Assembly: GCA_041690035.1 (NCBI GenBank)
Contig: JBDNFC010000072.1
Coordinates: 1-58,010 of the forward strand
DNA: 58,010 nucleotides
Reading direction: 5' to 3'
Source: CALSPH01 sp041690035
Lineage (GTDB): Bacteria > Bacteroidota > Bacteroidia > NS11-12g > UBA955
Positions 8,084-17,205 of this stretch are shown here, in pieces (within the stretch, counting starts at the first letter, position 1; every line of letters begins with the position of its first letter). The position numbers and the translations under genes were made by a program. The notes beneath the pieces are model-generated. The model was not told the DNA's origin and did no database searches. It saw nothing but the letters and a program-made list of their open reading frames with translations.

Positions 8084-9325
8084 TTGAAAGCAGAAATAAT
8101 TACTATAGGGGATGAAATTTTAATTGGACAAATTATTGATACCAATTCGGCTTGGATAGCTAAAAAATTAAATCAAGAAGGTATTGCCATAAAAAATATT
8201 CAATCTATTGCCGATGAAGAATCGGCCATTTTTAGTGCACTCGATTTAGCTTTTGAGCGTTCAGATTTAATTTTAATGACGGGTGGTTTGGGCCCAACGC
8301 AAGATGATATCACTAAGCAAACATTAGCAAAGTATTTTAACTGCGATTTTAAAGAAAGTGCAGAAGTTTTAGCTCATTTAAAGGCTATTTTTGAATTAAG
8401 AAATAAAAATTTGCTTGAAATTAATAAAATGCAAGCGATGTTGCCTGAAGCTTGTGAAGTGCTTTTTAATAAACTAGGTACTGCTCCAGGAATGTTGTTC
8501 CAAAAAAATGGTAAATGGTTAGTTTCAATGCCCGGTGTGCCTTATGAAATGCAGTATATTATTGAAGAAGTGCTGTTACCTAAAATTCAAAGTCATTTTA
8601 ATTTAGGCAAATTGTACCATCATACAATTACAACTATTGATATACCTGAAAGTCTTTTAGCCGTAAAATTAAATGATATTTTATGTACTTTGCCAGCAGA
8701 AATAAAGCCTGCCTATTTGCCAAATCTTAATATTGTTCGGCTAAGATTATCTGCTGCAGAAAATGGAAGCTTAAAAATAATAATGGATGAAAAAATGGCG
8801 CAAATTATCGCTCATTTGGGTCCTAAAATTGTGTTATCCAATAGCGGACAATCTCCAAGTGAACATGTTTTTGAAATGTTAAAACAGCATAAGCTAACTA
8901 TTACAATGGCCGAAAGTTGCTCTGGAGGTTTTGTGGCACATCAGATAACAGCTTTCCCTGGTGCAAGTGCTGTTTTTAAAGGTAGTATAGTGGCTTATGA
9001 TTATGATATCAAGACAACAGAACTTAACGTGCCCAAAGTTATTTTGGAGGCTAGTGGCGCAGTGAGTGAGGAAACCGTGTATATGATGTGCAAGAATGTG
9101 AGGGTAAAGTTTAAATCAGACATTGGTGTTGCTATAAGTGGAATAGCTGGGCCAGATGGTGGCATGCCAGATAAGCCAGTGGGGACTGTTTATATAGGTG
9201 TGGCAAATGAAAAAAAAGTTATTGTAAAAAAATACCAGTTCTTTGGTGATAGACTCAAAATAGTTGAAAGAAGCAGCAACACTGCTTATAATATGGTTAG
9301 AATGCTAATTTTGGATTTAATCTAG
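8084..9325 (+). CDS. cinA: CinA-like competence/damage-inducible protein (NMN amidohydrolase / ADP-ribose pyrophosphatase type)
   Basis: A 413-residue, two-domain CinA. The N-terminal molybdopterin-binding-like domain has ITIGDEILIGQIIDTNS at the very start and MTGGLGPTQDD near 66. The C-terminal amidase domain has MAESCSGGFVAHQI from about 274, then GSIVAYD and GAVSEE. CinA proteins recycle pyridine nucleotides (NMN deamidase, ADP-ribose pyrophosphatase activities known in the family). I chose the TTG at 8084 because family members begin directly with the KAEIITIGDE motif. An in-frame TTG at 8051 would add 11 unmatched residues and lies inside a promoter-like TTATTTTG. Confidence 0.92.
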   Translation: MKAEIITIGDEILIGQIIDTNSAWIAKKLNQEGIAIKNIQSIADEESAIFSALDLAFERSDLILMTGGLGPTQDDITKQTLAKYFNCDFKESAEVLAHLKAIFELRNKNLLEINKMQAMLPEACEVLFNKLGTAPGMLFQKNGKWLVSMPGVPYEMQYIIEEVLLPKIQSHFNLGKLYHHTITTIDIPESLLAVKLNDILCTLPAEIKPAYLPNLNIVRLRLSAAENGSLKIIMDEKMAQIIAHLGPKIVLSNSGQSPSEHVFEMLKQHKLTITMAESCSGGFVAHQITAFPGASAVFKGSIVAYDYDIKTTELNVPKVILEASGAVSEETVYMMCKNVRVKFKSDIGVAISGIAGPDGGMPDKPVGTVYIGVANEKKVIVKKYQFFGDRLKIVERSSNTAYNMVRMLILDLI

Positions 9326-9377
9326 TGTAATTGAAACAGCATATAAAAAAGAGCGCAACCAATAGCATTATACTAAT

Positions 9378-10352
9378 TTAAGTGGTACGTTCTATAACGA
9401 AATCTACTAAATTGATTAAGTAATTTTTATCTGTATTGCTGGCGATGTATGGTTTGATAATTTCCTTTGCCTGAAAAATATATTTTTTCATTTGCTCTTC
9501 TGCATAAGCAATGCCATCATATTTTATCACTTGTTCTGTAATAAATTCGATGTCTTTTTTTTCAATTTGCTTACTTTTAAAAATATTAATGATCTTATTT
9601 TTTTCTTGTTTACTACATTTATTCAATGCAATAATGAGCGGCAAAGTCATTTTTTTTTCTTTAATATCTATACTTAGTGGTTTCCCTATGTTTTTTGTGC
9701 CATAATCAAAAATGTCGTCTTTTAATTGAAAAGCAATACCCACATTTAATCCAAAAGCATAAAAATCATCAATAATTTTTTGGTTTTCTTGCATTGCAGA
9801 AGCGCCAAGTGCACAGCAAGATGCAATCAAAGAGGCTGTTTTTCCTTTAATGATTTCAAAATATACTTGCTCATTTATATCAAGTCTTCTTGCTTTTTCT
9901 AGTTGCAAAAGTTCTCCTTCGCTCATTGCTTTAACAGAAGAAGAGACAATGGTCAGTAAATCAAAATCTTTATTTTCAACTGCCAATAATAAACCTCTAG
10001 ATAAGAGGTAATCGCCTACTAATACAGCAATTTTATTTTTCCAAAGCGCATTTATGCTAAAAAAACCTCTTCTTTTATAAGAGTCGTCTACTACATCATC
10101 GTGGGCTAAGGTGGCAGTATGCAGCAGCTCTACCATGGCGGCAGCCCTATAAGTTTTAGTATTTATTTCGCCAAAAATAGAAGCTGATAGTAGTACAAAA
10201 AGTGGGCGCATTTGTTTTCCCTTTCTTTTTATCACATAGCCCATAATGGTATCTAATAATGGGACATTGGTTTTGGTACTTGCTTTAAATTGCTGTTCAA
10301 AAATAGCCAATTCTTTGCTGTATCTTTCTTTTATTTGGCTTATTTTAGACAT
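9378..10352 (-). CDS. ispB: Polyprenyl (octaprenyl-type) diphosphate synthase
   Basis: A 324-residue trans-isoprenyl diphosphate synthase. It has the first Asp-rich motif DDVVDD at 85-90 within LLHTATLAHDDVVDD, the basic KRKGKQMRP site, GKTASLIASCCALG, and the second Asp-rich motif QLKDDIFDY. The two motifs chelate Mg2+ and bind the allylic diphosphate. The product chain probably serves menaquinone side-chain synthesis, which is inferred from the phylum. It stands alone on the minus strand after the perfect terminator at 10389-10430 and is convergent with cinA. Confidence 0.92.
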   Translation of the reverse strand: MSKISQIKERYSKELAIFEQQFKASTKTNVPLLDTIMGYVIKRKGKQMRPLFVLLSASIFGEINTKTYRAAAMVELLHTATLAHDDVVDDSYKRRGFFSINALWKNKIAVLVGDYLLSRGLLLAVENKDFDLLTIVSSSVKAMSEGELLQLEKARRLDINEQVYFEIIKGKTASLIASCCALGASAMQENQKIIDDFYAFGLNVGIAFQLKDDIFDYGTKNIGKPLSIDIKEKKMTLPLIIALNKCSKQEKNKIINIFKSKQIEKKDIEFITEQVIKYDGIAYAEEQMKKYIFQAKEIIKPYIASNTDKNYLINLVDFVIERTT

Positions 10353-10388
10353 TTGTTTTTATCCATGCAAAGTTGCATAAAATATGGC

Positions 10389-10430
10389 TAAAAAAAAACC
10401 AAATTGAGTTTACAATTTGGTTTTTTTTTA
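10389..10430 (-). terminator. Perfect 18-bp hairpin terminator of the exbB-exbD operon
   Basis: The left arm 10389-10406 and right arm 10413-10430 are exact reverse complements around a 6-base loop AGTTTA. The core CCAAATTG/CAATTTGG is flanked by A9/T9 runs, so it works as a rho-independent terminator in either direction. It follows the last exbD stop by 13 bases. Confidence 0.85.
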
Positions 10431-10443
10431 GTTTCTAAAACAA

Positions 10444-10917
10444 CTAATTTTTAGACGTCTTTTTATTGGTGTAGTACATTAGTTTTAATTGATTTGCTTC
10501 CCTCAATTGTTTTTTTATATCTGATATTATTCCCATTTTTACTTTGGCATCAGATTTTAATGCAGTAATAATTTGATTTTTTTTGTATTCCGGCATTTTA
10601 GCACGTTCTGTTTCTATAAAAGCGGGTATATCAGATTTAAGTATAAATGCATCATTTACTTGTATTCGGGTGCCAGTTCCATAAGTAGCTTTTAGTCTAT
10701 CTGTTGGCTCGCCTAGGTATATATAATGCACAAGCTTTTTATCTGTTATTTTAGTAACCTCTGATGCTTTTGGTACTTTAAGCTTCACCATTACTTCTGT
10801 GGACCTCATTTTAGTCACAGTCATAAAAAAGAATAACAACATAAATACTATATCTGGCAGTGATGCGGTAGATATACCTGGCATTTCTTTTCCTTTTCTT
10901 GATTTGAATTTTGACAT
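10444..10917 (-). CDS. exbD: ExbD/TolR family biopolymer transporter (second copy)
   Basis: A 157-residue protein with a short basic cytoplasmic N-terminus (SKFKSRKGKEMPGISTASLPDIVFMLLFFFM) leading into one TM helix that carries the conserved Asp (PDIVFMLL) used for proton translocation. The remainder is a periplasmic TolR-like domain. With ExbB it harvests the proton-motive force for TonB-dependent uptake. It lies one base after the first exbD in the operon exbB, small membrane gene, exbD, exbD. Two exbD copies in tandem are usual in Bacteroidota. Confidence 0.9.
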   Translation of the reverse strand: MSKFKSRKGKEMPGISTASLPDIVFMLLFFFMTVTKMRSTEVMVKLKVPKASEVTKITDKKLVHYIYLGEPTDRLKATYGTGTRIQVNDAFILKSDIPAFIETERAKMPEYKKNQIITALKSDAKVKMGIISDIKKQLREANQLKLMYYTNKKTSKN

Positions 10918-10918
10918 A

Positions 10919-11461
10919 TTATAAATCTCCTCCTACATTATCTGGTTCTGCCTCAGAAATTCTCTGTGGCAAAGCCTCTATTATTTTATCTTGTTTACTC
11001 TCTGGCAAAGCATCAAAATTTGCACCATACCTATCTTGCGATAATTGGTTTCTTAATTTATTAAACGCTTTCCTTAATTCGTTTTGTACTTTTATGTAGG
11101 CATTGTAAGAAGTTCCTCTATCATTTTTAAGCGAAATAACCGCTGCAGCTGGACTAACTGATAAATTTTCATCAACACCGTTGTTCATGATAAATTTTTC
11201 GGTATATTCTGCTAAATCATCAAGATTCATGTAGATTTTATCTTCCACTAATATTTGATCATTGGCGTTTACTAATATTTTTAAAACATTTCTCTCTTTA
11301 ATAACTGGTGGCTCTCCTACAATTTTTGGAGGAAGAATATTTAATATACCTTGATCATTGGCCATAGTTGTTGTTATTAGAAAAAATATTAACAACAAAA
11401 AAGCTATATCTGCCATAGAACCTGCATTAATTTCCGGAATACTTCTTTTAGACTTAGCCAT
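10919..11461 (-). CDS. exbD: ExbD/TolR family biopolymer transporter (first copy)
   Basis: A 180-residue protein with the ExbD layout: basic tail KSKRSIPEINAGSMADIAFLLLIFFLITT, whose TM helix holds the conserved Asp, then a periplasmic domain of about 140 residues. It is longer than the second copy, and its periplasmic part includes an extra acidic, Gln/Asp-rich region near the C-terminus (LPESKQDKIIEALPQRI). It is the third gene of the operon. The start codon is next to the stop of the preceding 148-residue membrane gene, at 9 bases distance. Confidence 0.9.
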   Translation of the reverse strand: MAKSKRSIPEINAGSMADIAFLLLIFFLITTTMANDQGILNILPPKIVGEPPVIKERNVLKILVNANDQILVEDKIYMNLDDLAEYTEKFIMNNGVDENLSVSPAAAVISLKNDRGTSYNAYIKVQNELRKAFNKLRNQLSQDRYGANFDALPESKQDKIIEALPQRISEAEPDNVGGDL

Positions 11462-11470
11462 TATTGATTT

Positions 11471-11917
11471 TTATTTTTTTCTTAATAAGTGTAAAAATGG
11501 GCCTCCAATTGCAACAATTATTGCTAGCAAAATCATTAGGTACATCATAATTAAAGAACCTCCAACAGCTTTTGATACTCCATTAGATAAAATACCAAAT
11601 TTATCCCAACCTACTTTTATAACTCCGCCATCTAGTAAATAACCAATAATAAAGAGTAATAATATTGACCCTACTCCAATTATTGATCGAATTGCATTTT
11701 TAGGATAGTTTACTAATCCTTTAATGGCAAGAGCTAATGCACCTATTGTGCTTATTCCAAGCATCAAATACATTAGAATTAATCCTAAATTGACGCCTAT
11801 AGATTTATTGAATGTTTGGATGTCTTTTAGATTTTCTTTTCCAAAAATGATGCCTAGTATAATTAAAACCAGCGCACCTACTACAATATAATAAATGTTT
11901 CTTGCTTGTTTACTCAT
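11471..11917 (-). CDS. Conserved small membrane protein of the exbB-exbD operon
   Basis: A 148-residue integral membrane protein with about four TM helices: residues 8-24 (IYYIVVGALVLIILGIIFG), 43-65, 76-94 and 122-142. It sits between exbB and the first exbD with 9- and 18-base gaps. A gene of this size and position is common in Bacteroidota exb operons, so a structural or assembly role in the proton-channel complex is likely. No domain function is known to me. Confidence 0.7.
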   Translation of the reverse strand: MSKQARNIYYIVVGALVLIILGIIFGKENLKDIQTFNKSIGVNLGLILMYLMLGISTIGALALAIKGLVNYPKNAIRSIIGVGSILLLFIIGYLLDGGVIKVGWDKFGILSNGVSKAVGGSLIMMYLMILLAIIVAIGGPFLHLLRKK

Positions 11918-11935
11918 TTTTTTATTTTTTAAAGA

Positions 11936-12739
11936 TTATTTTTTTACAATGTCATTTTTTAACATCATATCTACTAAATCAATAGAAGAATTTTCCATAT
12001 CACCAACTATAGAGTCAATTTTTGACGTTATAAAATTATAAAATATTTGCAGAATAATTGCAACAATTAATCCCGCAACCGTAGTAAGAAGTGCTACTTT
12101 GATACCACCTGCAACAACAGTAGGCGAAATATCACCTTCTTTTTGAATATCATCAAAAGCTTGAATCATACCAATTACAGTTCCTAAGAAACCAAGCATA
12201 GGTGCAAGTGCAATAAATAAGCTCAACCAAACCAATCCACTTTCTAGTTTAGAAATCTGCACAGACCCGTATGCGTTAACAGAACCTTCTACCACATCTA
12301 AACCTTCTTTGTGCCTGTCTAATCCTTGATAATATATGCTTGCTACTGGACCTGCAGTTTTTCGGCATTCTTCTTTAGCTGATTCTACATCGCCACTTTT
12401 TAGATATGCTTCAATATTATCTTTAAATTTATTGGTGTTTGTACTAGCCATAAATAAGCTAATAATTCTTTCTATCGCAACAGCTAATCCTAAGATAAGA
12501 CATAATAATACTGGCGTCATCCAAAGTACTCCACCTTCTATAAATTTGGTTTTGATAACTTGATGAGAACTTTCATCTGGCGGCAAAACAGGGGTTTCTT
12601 CAGTAGCAGCGGCATTGGCTTCTACTGTTGCATTGCTGTCAATTTTTGGAGTAGAGTCATTGGCGGTTTGCGCAAAATTAGCTAAAGGGCTAAAAATTGT
12701 CATAATTGCAAACGAGATTGCGAAAATTTTTCTTTTCAT
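11936..12739 (-). CDS. exbB: MotA/TolQ/ExbB family proton channel protein
   Basis: A 267-residue ExbB. Residues 1-24 form a hydrophobic, signal-like segment, followed by an Ala/Glu/Pro-rich periplasmic stretch. Three TM helices lie at about 73-95 (VLWMTPVLLCLILGLAVAIER), 165-190 (SLFIALAPMLGFLGTVIGM) and 207-232 (VVAGGIKVALLTTVAGLIVAI), carrying the LGFLGTVIGMI and LLTTVAGL signatures of the family. It forms the proton-conducting channel that energises TonB with ExbD. The N-terminal extension before the first helix is typical of Bacteroidota ExbB. It is the first gene of the operon, with a good promoter at 12774-12802. Confidence 0.93.
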   Translation of the reverse strand: MKRKIFAISFAIMTIFSPLANFAQTANDSTPKIDSNATVEANAAATEETPVLPPDESSHQVIKTKFIEGGVLWMTPVLLCLILGLAVAIERIISLFMASTNTNKFKDNIEAYLKSGDVESAKEECRKTAGPVASIYYQGLDRHKEGLDVVEGSVNAYGSVQISKLESGLVWLSLFIALAPMLGFLGTVIGMIQAFDDIQKEGDISPTVVAGGIKVALLTTVAGLIVAIILQIFYNFITSKIDSIVGDMENSSIDLVDMMLKNDIVKK

Positions 12740-12773
12740 TTGAGTATTATAAATTGTTGTGTTTCTTAGTTCG

Positions 12774-12802
12774 CAAAAATAAGGAAATAAATGTAGCTAC
12801 AA
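12774..12802 (-). promoter_or_regulatory. Promoter of the exbB operon
   Basis: On the minus strand TTG (12800-12802), 18 bases, then TATTTTTG (12774-12781). This is an exact TAnnTTTG box with the Bacteroidota spacing. The exbB start is 34 bases downstream of the box. Confidence 0.65.
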
Positions 12803-12946
12803 AATCAAATTTTGTTTTTGATTCATAAATGGCTTAAAAATCTTTTTAAATGCATTCATTTATTTTGTAAACGTCCGAATAAGTGTGTGTGTAGCGAAGT
12901 TTTTAGTTCAAATTAATTTATTATTAATTTATTATTTTTATTAAAA

Positions 12947-13597
12947 TTAGGTATTTCTAATAAATTGATTGTATTTTTTTTCATAACCAATCGAAGTTTC
13001 TGCTCCATGTCCGTTGTATATTATTGTTTGATCTGGCAAAACATAGAGTTTTTCTCTTATACTTTTTTCTAAATTATCATAATTTCCACCTGGCAAATCT
13101 GTTCTACCTATGCTTTGCAGAAATAGGACATCACCAGAAATAATTTTGTTATAGTCTGAAAAATAAAAACAAACGCTGCCAGGGCTATGGCCAGGGGTAT
13201 TTATAATTTTTACCTTTTCATTGCCTAGCATCAGTTCAGTTTTTGAATCTAACAAGTTTGGGGTTAGTGTTTTTTTATTTTCTAGATATTGCAATCCATA
13301 GTTTTTTGCAACTTTGGGAGTCATATTTAGGTTTTCTAACTCTAGTGAGTGCATTGCAAAGCCAATATTAAATGTGTCGAGACAATAAGAGAGACCTAAT
13401 ATATGGTCAATATGAGCATGTGTAAGCCATACTTCTTTAATTTTTAGTTTTTTAGAATTTATAAATTCCATTAAAATATTATTTTCTGCAGGGCTACTGT
13501 TTCCCGGATCTATAATTATGGCATCTAAAGTGCTATTGTGCACAATGAAAGTGTTTTCTTGAAAAGGATTAAAAGTAAATTTTTGAAGGTGTATCAT
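12947..13597 (-). CDS. MBL-fold metallo-hydrolase (glyoxalase II-like)
   Basis: A 216-residue metallo-beta-lactamase-fold protein. The metal site is complete: THAHIDHILG (HxHxDH), TPGHSPGSVCFY, SGDVLF and the late YNGHGAETSIGYEK. The short length and FNPFQENTF start are those of the hydroxyacylglutathione-hydrolase-like group found in many bacteria, acting on thioesters or related substrates. The true substrate is not evident. It lies 6 bases after the M23 peptidase gene on the same strand, so the two are likely cotranscribed. Confidence 0.85.
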   Translation of the reverse strand: MIHLQKFTFNPFQENTFIVHNSTLDAIIIDPGNSSPAENNILMEFINSKKLKIKEVWLTHAHIDHILGLSYCLDTFNIGFAMHSLELENLNMTPKVAKNYGLQYLENKKTLTPNLLDSKTELMLGNEKVKIINTPGHSPGSVCFYFSDYNKIISGDVLFLQSIGRTDLPGGNYDNLEKSIREKLYVLPDQTIIYNGHGAETSIGYEKKYNQFIRNT

Positions 13598-13603
13598 GGT
13601 AAA

Positions 13604-14446
13604 TTAAAAACTAATAAATTTTTGAGGGTCTAATGGTCTGCCGTTAAACCAAAGTTCAAAATGCAAGTGCACGCCATCAGAAAGCTCTCCGGTATTGCCC
13701 GCAAAAGCAATTACCTCGCCCGTTTTTACAAAATCACCCATTTTTTTTAGCAAATAACTATTGTGTTTATAAATGCTAATTAAGTTATTGCTATGCTGTA
13801 TTTGGATAACATGACCAAAATCAGAGGTCCAAGAAGTAAATATAATAGTGCCCTCGAGTGTTGCGCGCACAGCTTCATCTTTAATAATTGGTGTTATATC
13901 AACAGCAGGATGTTTTGCAGGGTCAAATCCTTGACTTATTTTACCTTTAATAGGTGTAAAAAATAGTAGTGATTCAAAATTCAAATCATTTTGTACATAG
14001 ATAGTGCTGCTTTCTTGCCTAATACTTTGTTTTATTACAGGCGATTTCTGATTTATTTCTTCAACATTGGCATTTTTGTCAAATTCTTTTGCGTCTATAG
14101 TATCAAGCTCTGATGTTTTGCCAGAAAGTATTTTAATAATATCATTACGCCTTTTTAGTTCAATTTTATGAGAATTTGCAATTTCGTCAAGTTCTTTTTG
14201 CATATTTATAAGTGTAGATTTACTATTCGCTGTATTTCCACTTGGTATGTAGTTTCCTATGCTGCTATAATTTATTAACGCATAAGTTAAAAAAAAGAAT
14301 ACAACTATGAATGTGCTAAACAGCAGTAATATGTTTAAGGGCGTCAATACAATAGATATTTTTTCCTCTAAAGTATTTTCATTAAGAATGGATAAGCGAT
14401 AGGGTTTTTTTAATTTTCTAAAAAGTTTTTTATTTTGGAGTGCCAT
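13604..14446 (-). CDS. M23 family metallopeptidase (LytM domain), membrane-anchored
   Basis: A 280-residue protein with a cytoplasmic tail, one TM helix at 31-53 (LNILLLFSTFIVVFFFLTY), a short coiled region near 75-95 (MQKELDEIANSHKIELKRRND) and a C-terminal LytM domain from about 165. Zinc ligands are KHPAVD and HLHFELW, with IYKHNSYLL and GNTGE between them. The usual HxG in the first motif reads HPA, a mild change. Such proteins cut, or regulate cutting of, peptidoglycan cross-bridges. It is divergent from the T9SS lipoprotein gene with 73 bases between starts and shares an operon with the MBL hydrolase. Confidence 0.88.
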   Translation of the reverse strand: MALQNKKLFRKLKKPYRLSILNENTLEEKISIVLTPLNILLLFSTFIVVFFFLTYALINYSSIGNYIPSGNTANSKSTLINMQKELDEIANSHKIELKRRNDIIKILSGKTSELDTIDAKEFDKNANVEEINQKSPVIKQSIRQESSTIYVQNDLNFESLLFFTPIKGKISQGFDPAKHPAVDITPIIKDEAVRATLEGTIIFTSWTSDFGHVIQIQHSNNLISIYKHNSYLLKKMGDFVKTGEVIAFAGNTGELSDGVHLHFELWFNGRPLDPQKFISF

Positions 14447-14450
14447 ATTT

Positions 14451-14464
14451 ACATTTGCAAATGT
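14451..14464. promoter_or_regulatory. Palindrome between divergent M23 and PorW-like genes
   Basis: ACATTTGCAAATGT is a perfect 14-base palindrome five bases from the M23 start. On the plus strand it includes TACATTTG, an exact -7 box. On the minus strand the same site reads AACATTTG. It could be a shared promoter core or an operator. This is a sequence observation only. Confidence 0.35.
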
Positions 14465-14519
14465 TCTGCAAGTTTACAATATTTTTAAAGTTTCAAAGTT
14501 ATTTATTTAGAATTAAATT

Positions 14520-17117
14520 GTGTTAAAAAAATATAAGTATATATTTATCTGTCTAATATTGCCTATTTTGTTGAGTGGTTGCAGCACTTGGTTAGGCAGA
14601 CAATATGTAAATACGGTTACTAGATATAATCGTATCTACTTAGCAAAAGAAAAGATAACCGCAACAGATGAAGGTATAAAAATCAATTATATCGATAATT
14701 TTAACATGATATTGCCTGTAATTAACTTAGGAGATGAGAACTCTTTAAAAGGTAATGGAGGCGTTATGGATGAAGTGCTAAAGAAATCATCGCATGTAAT
14801 TGAGAAACATCCTAAAAGTAAATGGTCTGATGATGCTTGGTTTTTGATGGGGCAATCTTATTTTTATAGGGGTGATTTTTTTGCAGCAATAGAAAATTTT
14901 GAATACATATCTACAAGATATAAAGGAACTAAAATTGCATATAAAGCAAATTTGTGGACCTTGTATTGCTATGTTTTAATGGATAAACAAAGTGAGAGTT
15001 TAGCGATTATCAATAAGTTAATCAATGATAAGACGTATCCAAAAGAGTTCAAAAAAGGCATATATCTTAGCGCAGCAGAAATAGCTGTTAGGCAGAATAA
15101 ACCAACAATTGCCTTAGAAAATCTCAATAAAGCAATGCCTCTCATCTCTAAAAAGATAGAAAAAATTCGGTACCATTTTATTTTAGGCCAGTTATATCAA
15201 AGTTTAGATAGTTTTGATCAATCCACACTACATTACAGGCGTGTAATAAAACTAAATCCACCTTATGATTTCAATTTTAATGCACAAATAAATATGGCTT
15301 CGACACTTGCTGCAGGAAAAAATAAGAATTATAAATCAGCCAAGCGTGTATTGAAAAGAATGCTGAGGGATGATAAAAACATTGATTATTACAGCCGGAT
15401 TTATTTTGAATTAGGAAAAGTAGAATCCTCAGCAAATCAAAATATTGCTGCAATTAGAGATTTTAGCATAAGTACTAGAGAAAAGGGAGCAGACGATATT
15501 ATTAAAACAAATGCTTATATGGCAATTGGCGATATCTACTACAAGAGCAAAGATTTTATTAATGCAAAAAATTATTATGATAGCTCAAATTTGTCATTAA
15601 CAGAGCAACATCCTTCATTTGAAAAACTATCTAAAAGAAGAAGTGCTCAAGAAGCACAATTAAAGCACTTAGTAACATTGCAAACCAATGATTCTCTGCT
15701 ATTCTTAGCTGCAAATCCCAATATATTAGAAAAAATAATTGACAGAAAAATTGATGAAGAGGAGAGAGAGAAGAGAATTTTAGCTATACAAAAAAGTAAA
15801 CAGGACAATAGCAGCAGTTCTGGAAACAGCACTGTTTTTAATCCAAATCCGTTTGGAGGAAATTTAAATGTGCCGGTAGCTGCAGCTGCTGGAGGGTTTC
15901 CATTTTATGATATAGCTCAAAAAGGCAAGGGGATGAATGATTTTAGAATAGTATGGGGAGATAGAAAAAATACAGATAATTGGCGTGTTAAATCATTGGG
16001 CAGAATGGCAACAGATAACCTAGATGACGATCCAAAAGTAATCACAGATACATCTGATGTGAAGAAGGAAAATAAAGATGATAAAGCCCCGAAAATTGAA
16101 GAAGGGCCAAGAAAAAAATACTATACCCAAATTCCTTACACAGATGCCGATAAACAAAAATTGAATGATGAAAATGAATTAGCATTATTTGAATTGGGAA
16201 AAATCTACCTTTTAGAGTTAAATAATGCAACAGAAGGAAAAAGTTATTTGTTAAAACTTTTGTCAAAATATCCAAAGAGTGCGTATAAAGCACCTGCATA
16301 TTACGAGCTTGCAAAATCAGCCAAGGCAGATCAAAATATGGATGAATATCAAAAATATTTTAATAAACTTAAAGATGAATTTCCAAACTCTGCTTATTTA
16401 AAAGTGCTCAAAAACGAACTTATAAAGGACAATGATGCCAATAGAAATAATACTTCAAGCAAGGTTCAAGAAATGTATGCTGAAGCTTATTCTCTCTATA
16501 AAAACGGAAATTATGCTGAAACATTGGCACAAAAGAGTGCACATGATTTAAAATATGCTGGCAATCCATTGCAAGCAAATTTTGATTACTTAGAAGCACT
16601 GTGCTATGCAAAAACAAAGGATTTGGTGCGCTATGAAACCCGATTAAAATCTATTATTGCAGATTATCCTAACACAAGTATTGCAGAATTAGCCTCTCAA
16701 AATCTTTTTTATATTGGACAAAAAATAATTATTGAAGATACCAATAGTAAATCAAATACTGCAATGTTTTTGAGCAACAAAAATTTACCACATTTTATTT
16801 TAATCAGCATACCTGCATCAGAATCTTCAGAGCAATTAAAAGGAGGTATAGCAGATTATAACAATCAAAATTACAGCTTAAAAAGTTTTGAATTAGCCGA
16901 ATTTACTTTTATAAACGAAAAACTTATTTTGGTAAAAGGAATTGGCGATTTAAAAGAAAATATTAATTATAGAAATGTGCTATTATCAAAAGGGGCATTA
17001 AAAAATCTAAATTCCAACGCCCAAATAATGTTAATACATCAACAAAATTTGCAGATATTACTTCAAGAAAAAGACCTTTATTCTTATAATTTATTTGCAA
17101 AAAAACAATATCCATAG
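14520..17117 (+). CDS. porW: Type IX secretion system periplasmic lipoprotein PorW/SprE-like, TPR protein
   Basis: An 865-residue lipoprotein: signal with LLSGC and lipidated C21, then the STWLGRQYVNTVTRYNRIYL start typical of SprE/PorW. Many tetratricopeptide repeats follow, for example around residues 90-140 (SDDAWFLMGQSYFYRGDFFAAIENFEYI) and again at 580-660. SprE in Flavobacterium and PorW in Porphyromonas are required for T9SS secretion and link to the PorK/PorN ring. The length, lipobox and repeat architecture fit. The identity rests on this pattern, not on a search. Start is GTG at 14520. It lies 88 bases before the penicillin-binding protein on the same strand. A more cautious name would be TPR-repeat lipoprotein. 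Confidence 0.75.
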   Translation: MLKKYKYIFICLILPILLSGCSTWLGRQYVNTVTRYNRIYLAKEKITATDEGIKINYIDNFNMILPVINLGDENSLKGNGGVMDEVLKKSSHVIEKHPKSKWSDDAWFLMGQSYFYRGDFFAAIENFEYISTRYKGTKIAYKANLWTLYCYVLMDKQSESLAIINKLINDKTYPKEFKKGIYLSAAEIAVRQNKPTIALENLNKAMPLISKKIEKIRYHFILGQLYQSLDSFDQSTLHYRRVIKLNPPYDFNFNAQINMASTLAAGKNKNYKSAKRVLKRMLRDDKNIDYYSRIYFELGKVESSANQNIAAIRDFSISTREKGADDIIKTNAYMAIGDIYYKSKDFINAKNYYDSSNLSLTEQHPSFEKLSKRRSAQEAQLKHLVTLQTNDSLLFLAANPNILEKIIDRKIDEEEREKRILAIQKSKQDNSSSSGNSTVFNPNPFGGNLNVPVAAAAGGFPFYDIAQKGKGMNDFRIVWGDRKNTDNWRVKSLGRMATDNLDDDPKVITDTSDVKKENKDDKAPKIEEGPRKKYYTQIPYTDADKQKLNDENELALFELGKIYLLELNNATEGKSYLLKLLSKYPKSAYKAPAYYELAKSAKADQNMDEYQKYFNKLKDEFPNSAYLKVLKNELIKDNDANRNNTSSKVQEMYAEAYSLYKNGNYAETLAQKSAHDLKYAGNPLQANFDYLEALCYAKTKDLVRYETRLKSIIADYPNTSIAELASQNLFYIGQKIIIEDTNSKSNTAMFLSNKNLPHFILISIPASESSEQLKGGIADYNNQNYSLKSFELAEFTFINEKLILVKGIGDLKENINYRNVLLSKGALKNLNSNAQIMLIHQQNLQILLQEKDLYSYNLFAKKQYP

Positions 17118-17184
17118 TTTTTTTGGGGGGGAATATTAGCTAAAATATAACGTATAAAATGTATGAATTTCATCTGATTTCATT

Positions 17185-17192
17185 TACCTTTG
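17185..17192 (+). promoter_or_regulatory. Candidate -7 box for the penicillin-binding protein gene
   Basis: TACCTTTG matches TAnnTTTG exactly and lies 13 bases before the ATG at 17206. No convincing TTG element is present upstream, so the assignment is moderate. Confidence 0.4.
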
Positions 17193-17205
17193 TAGCAATA
17201 ATTTA

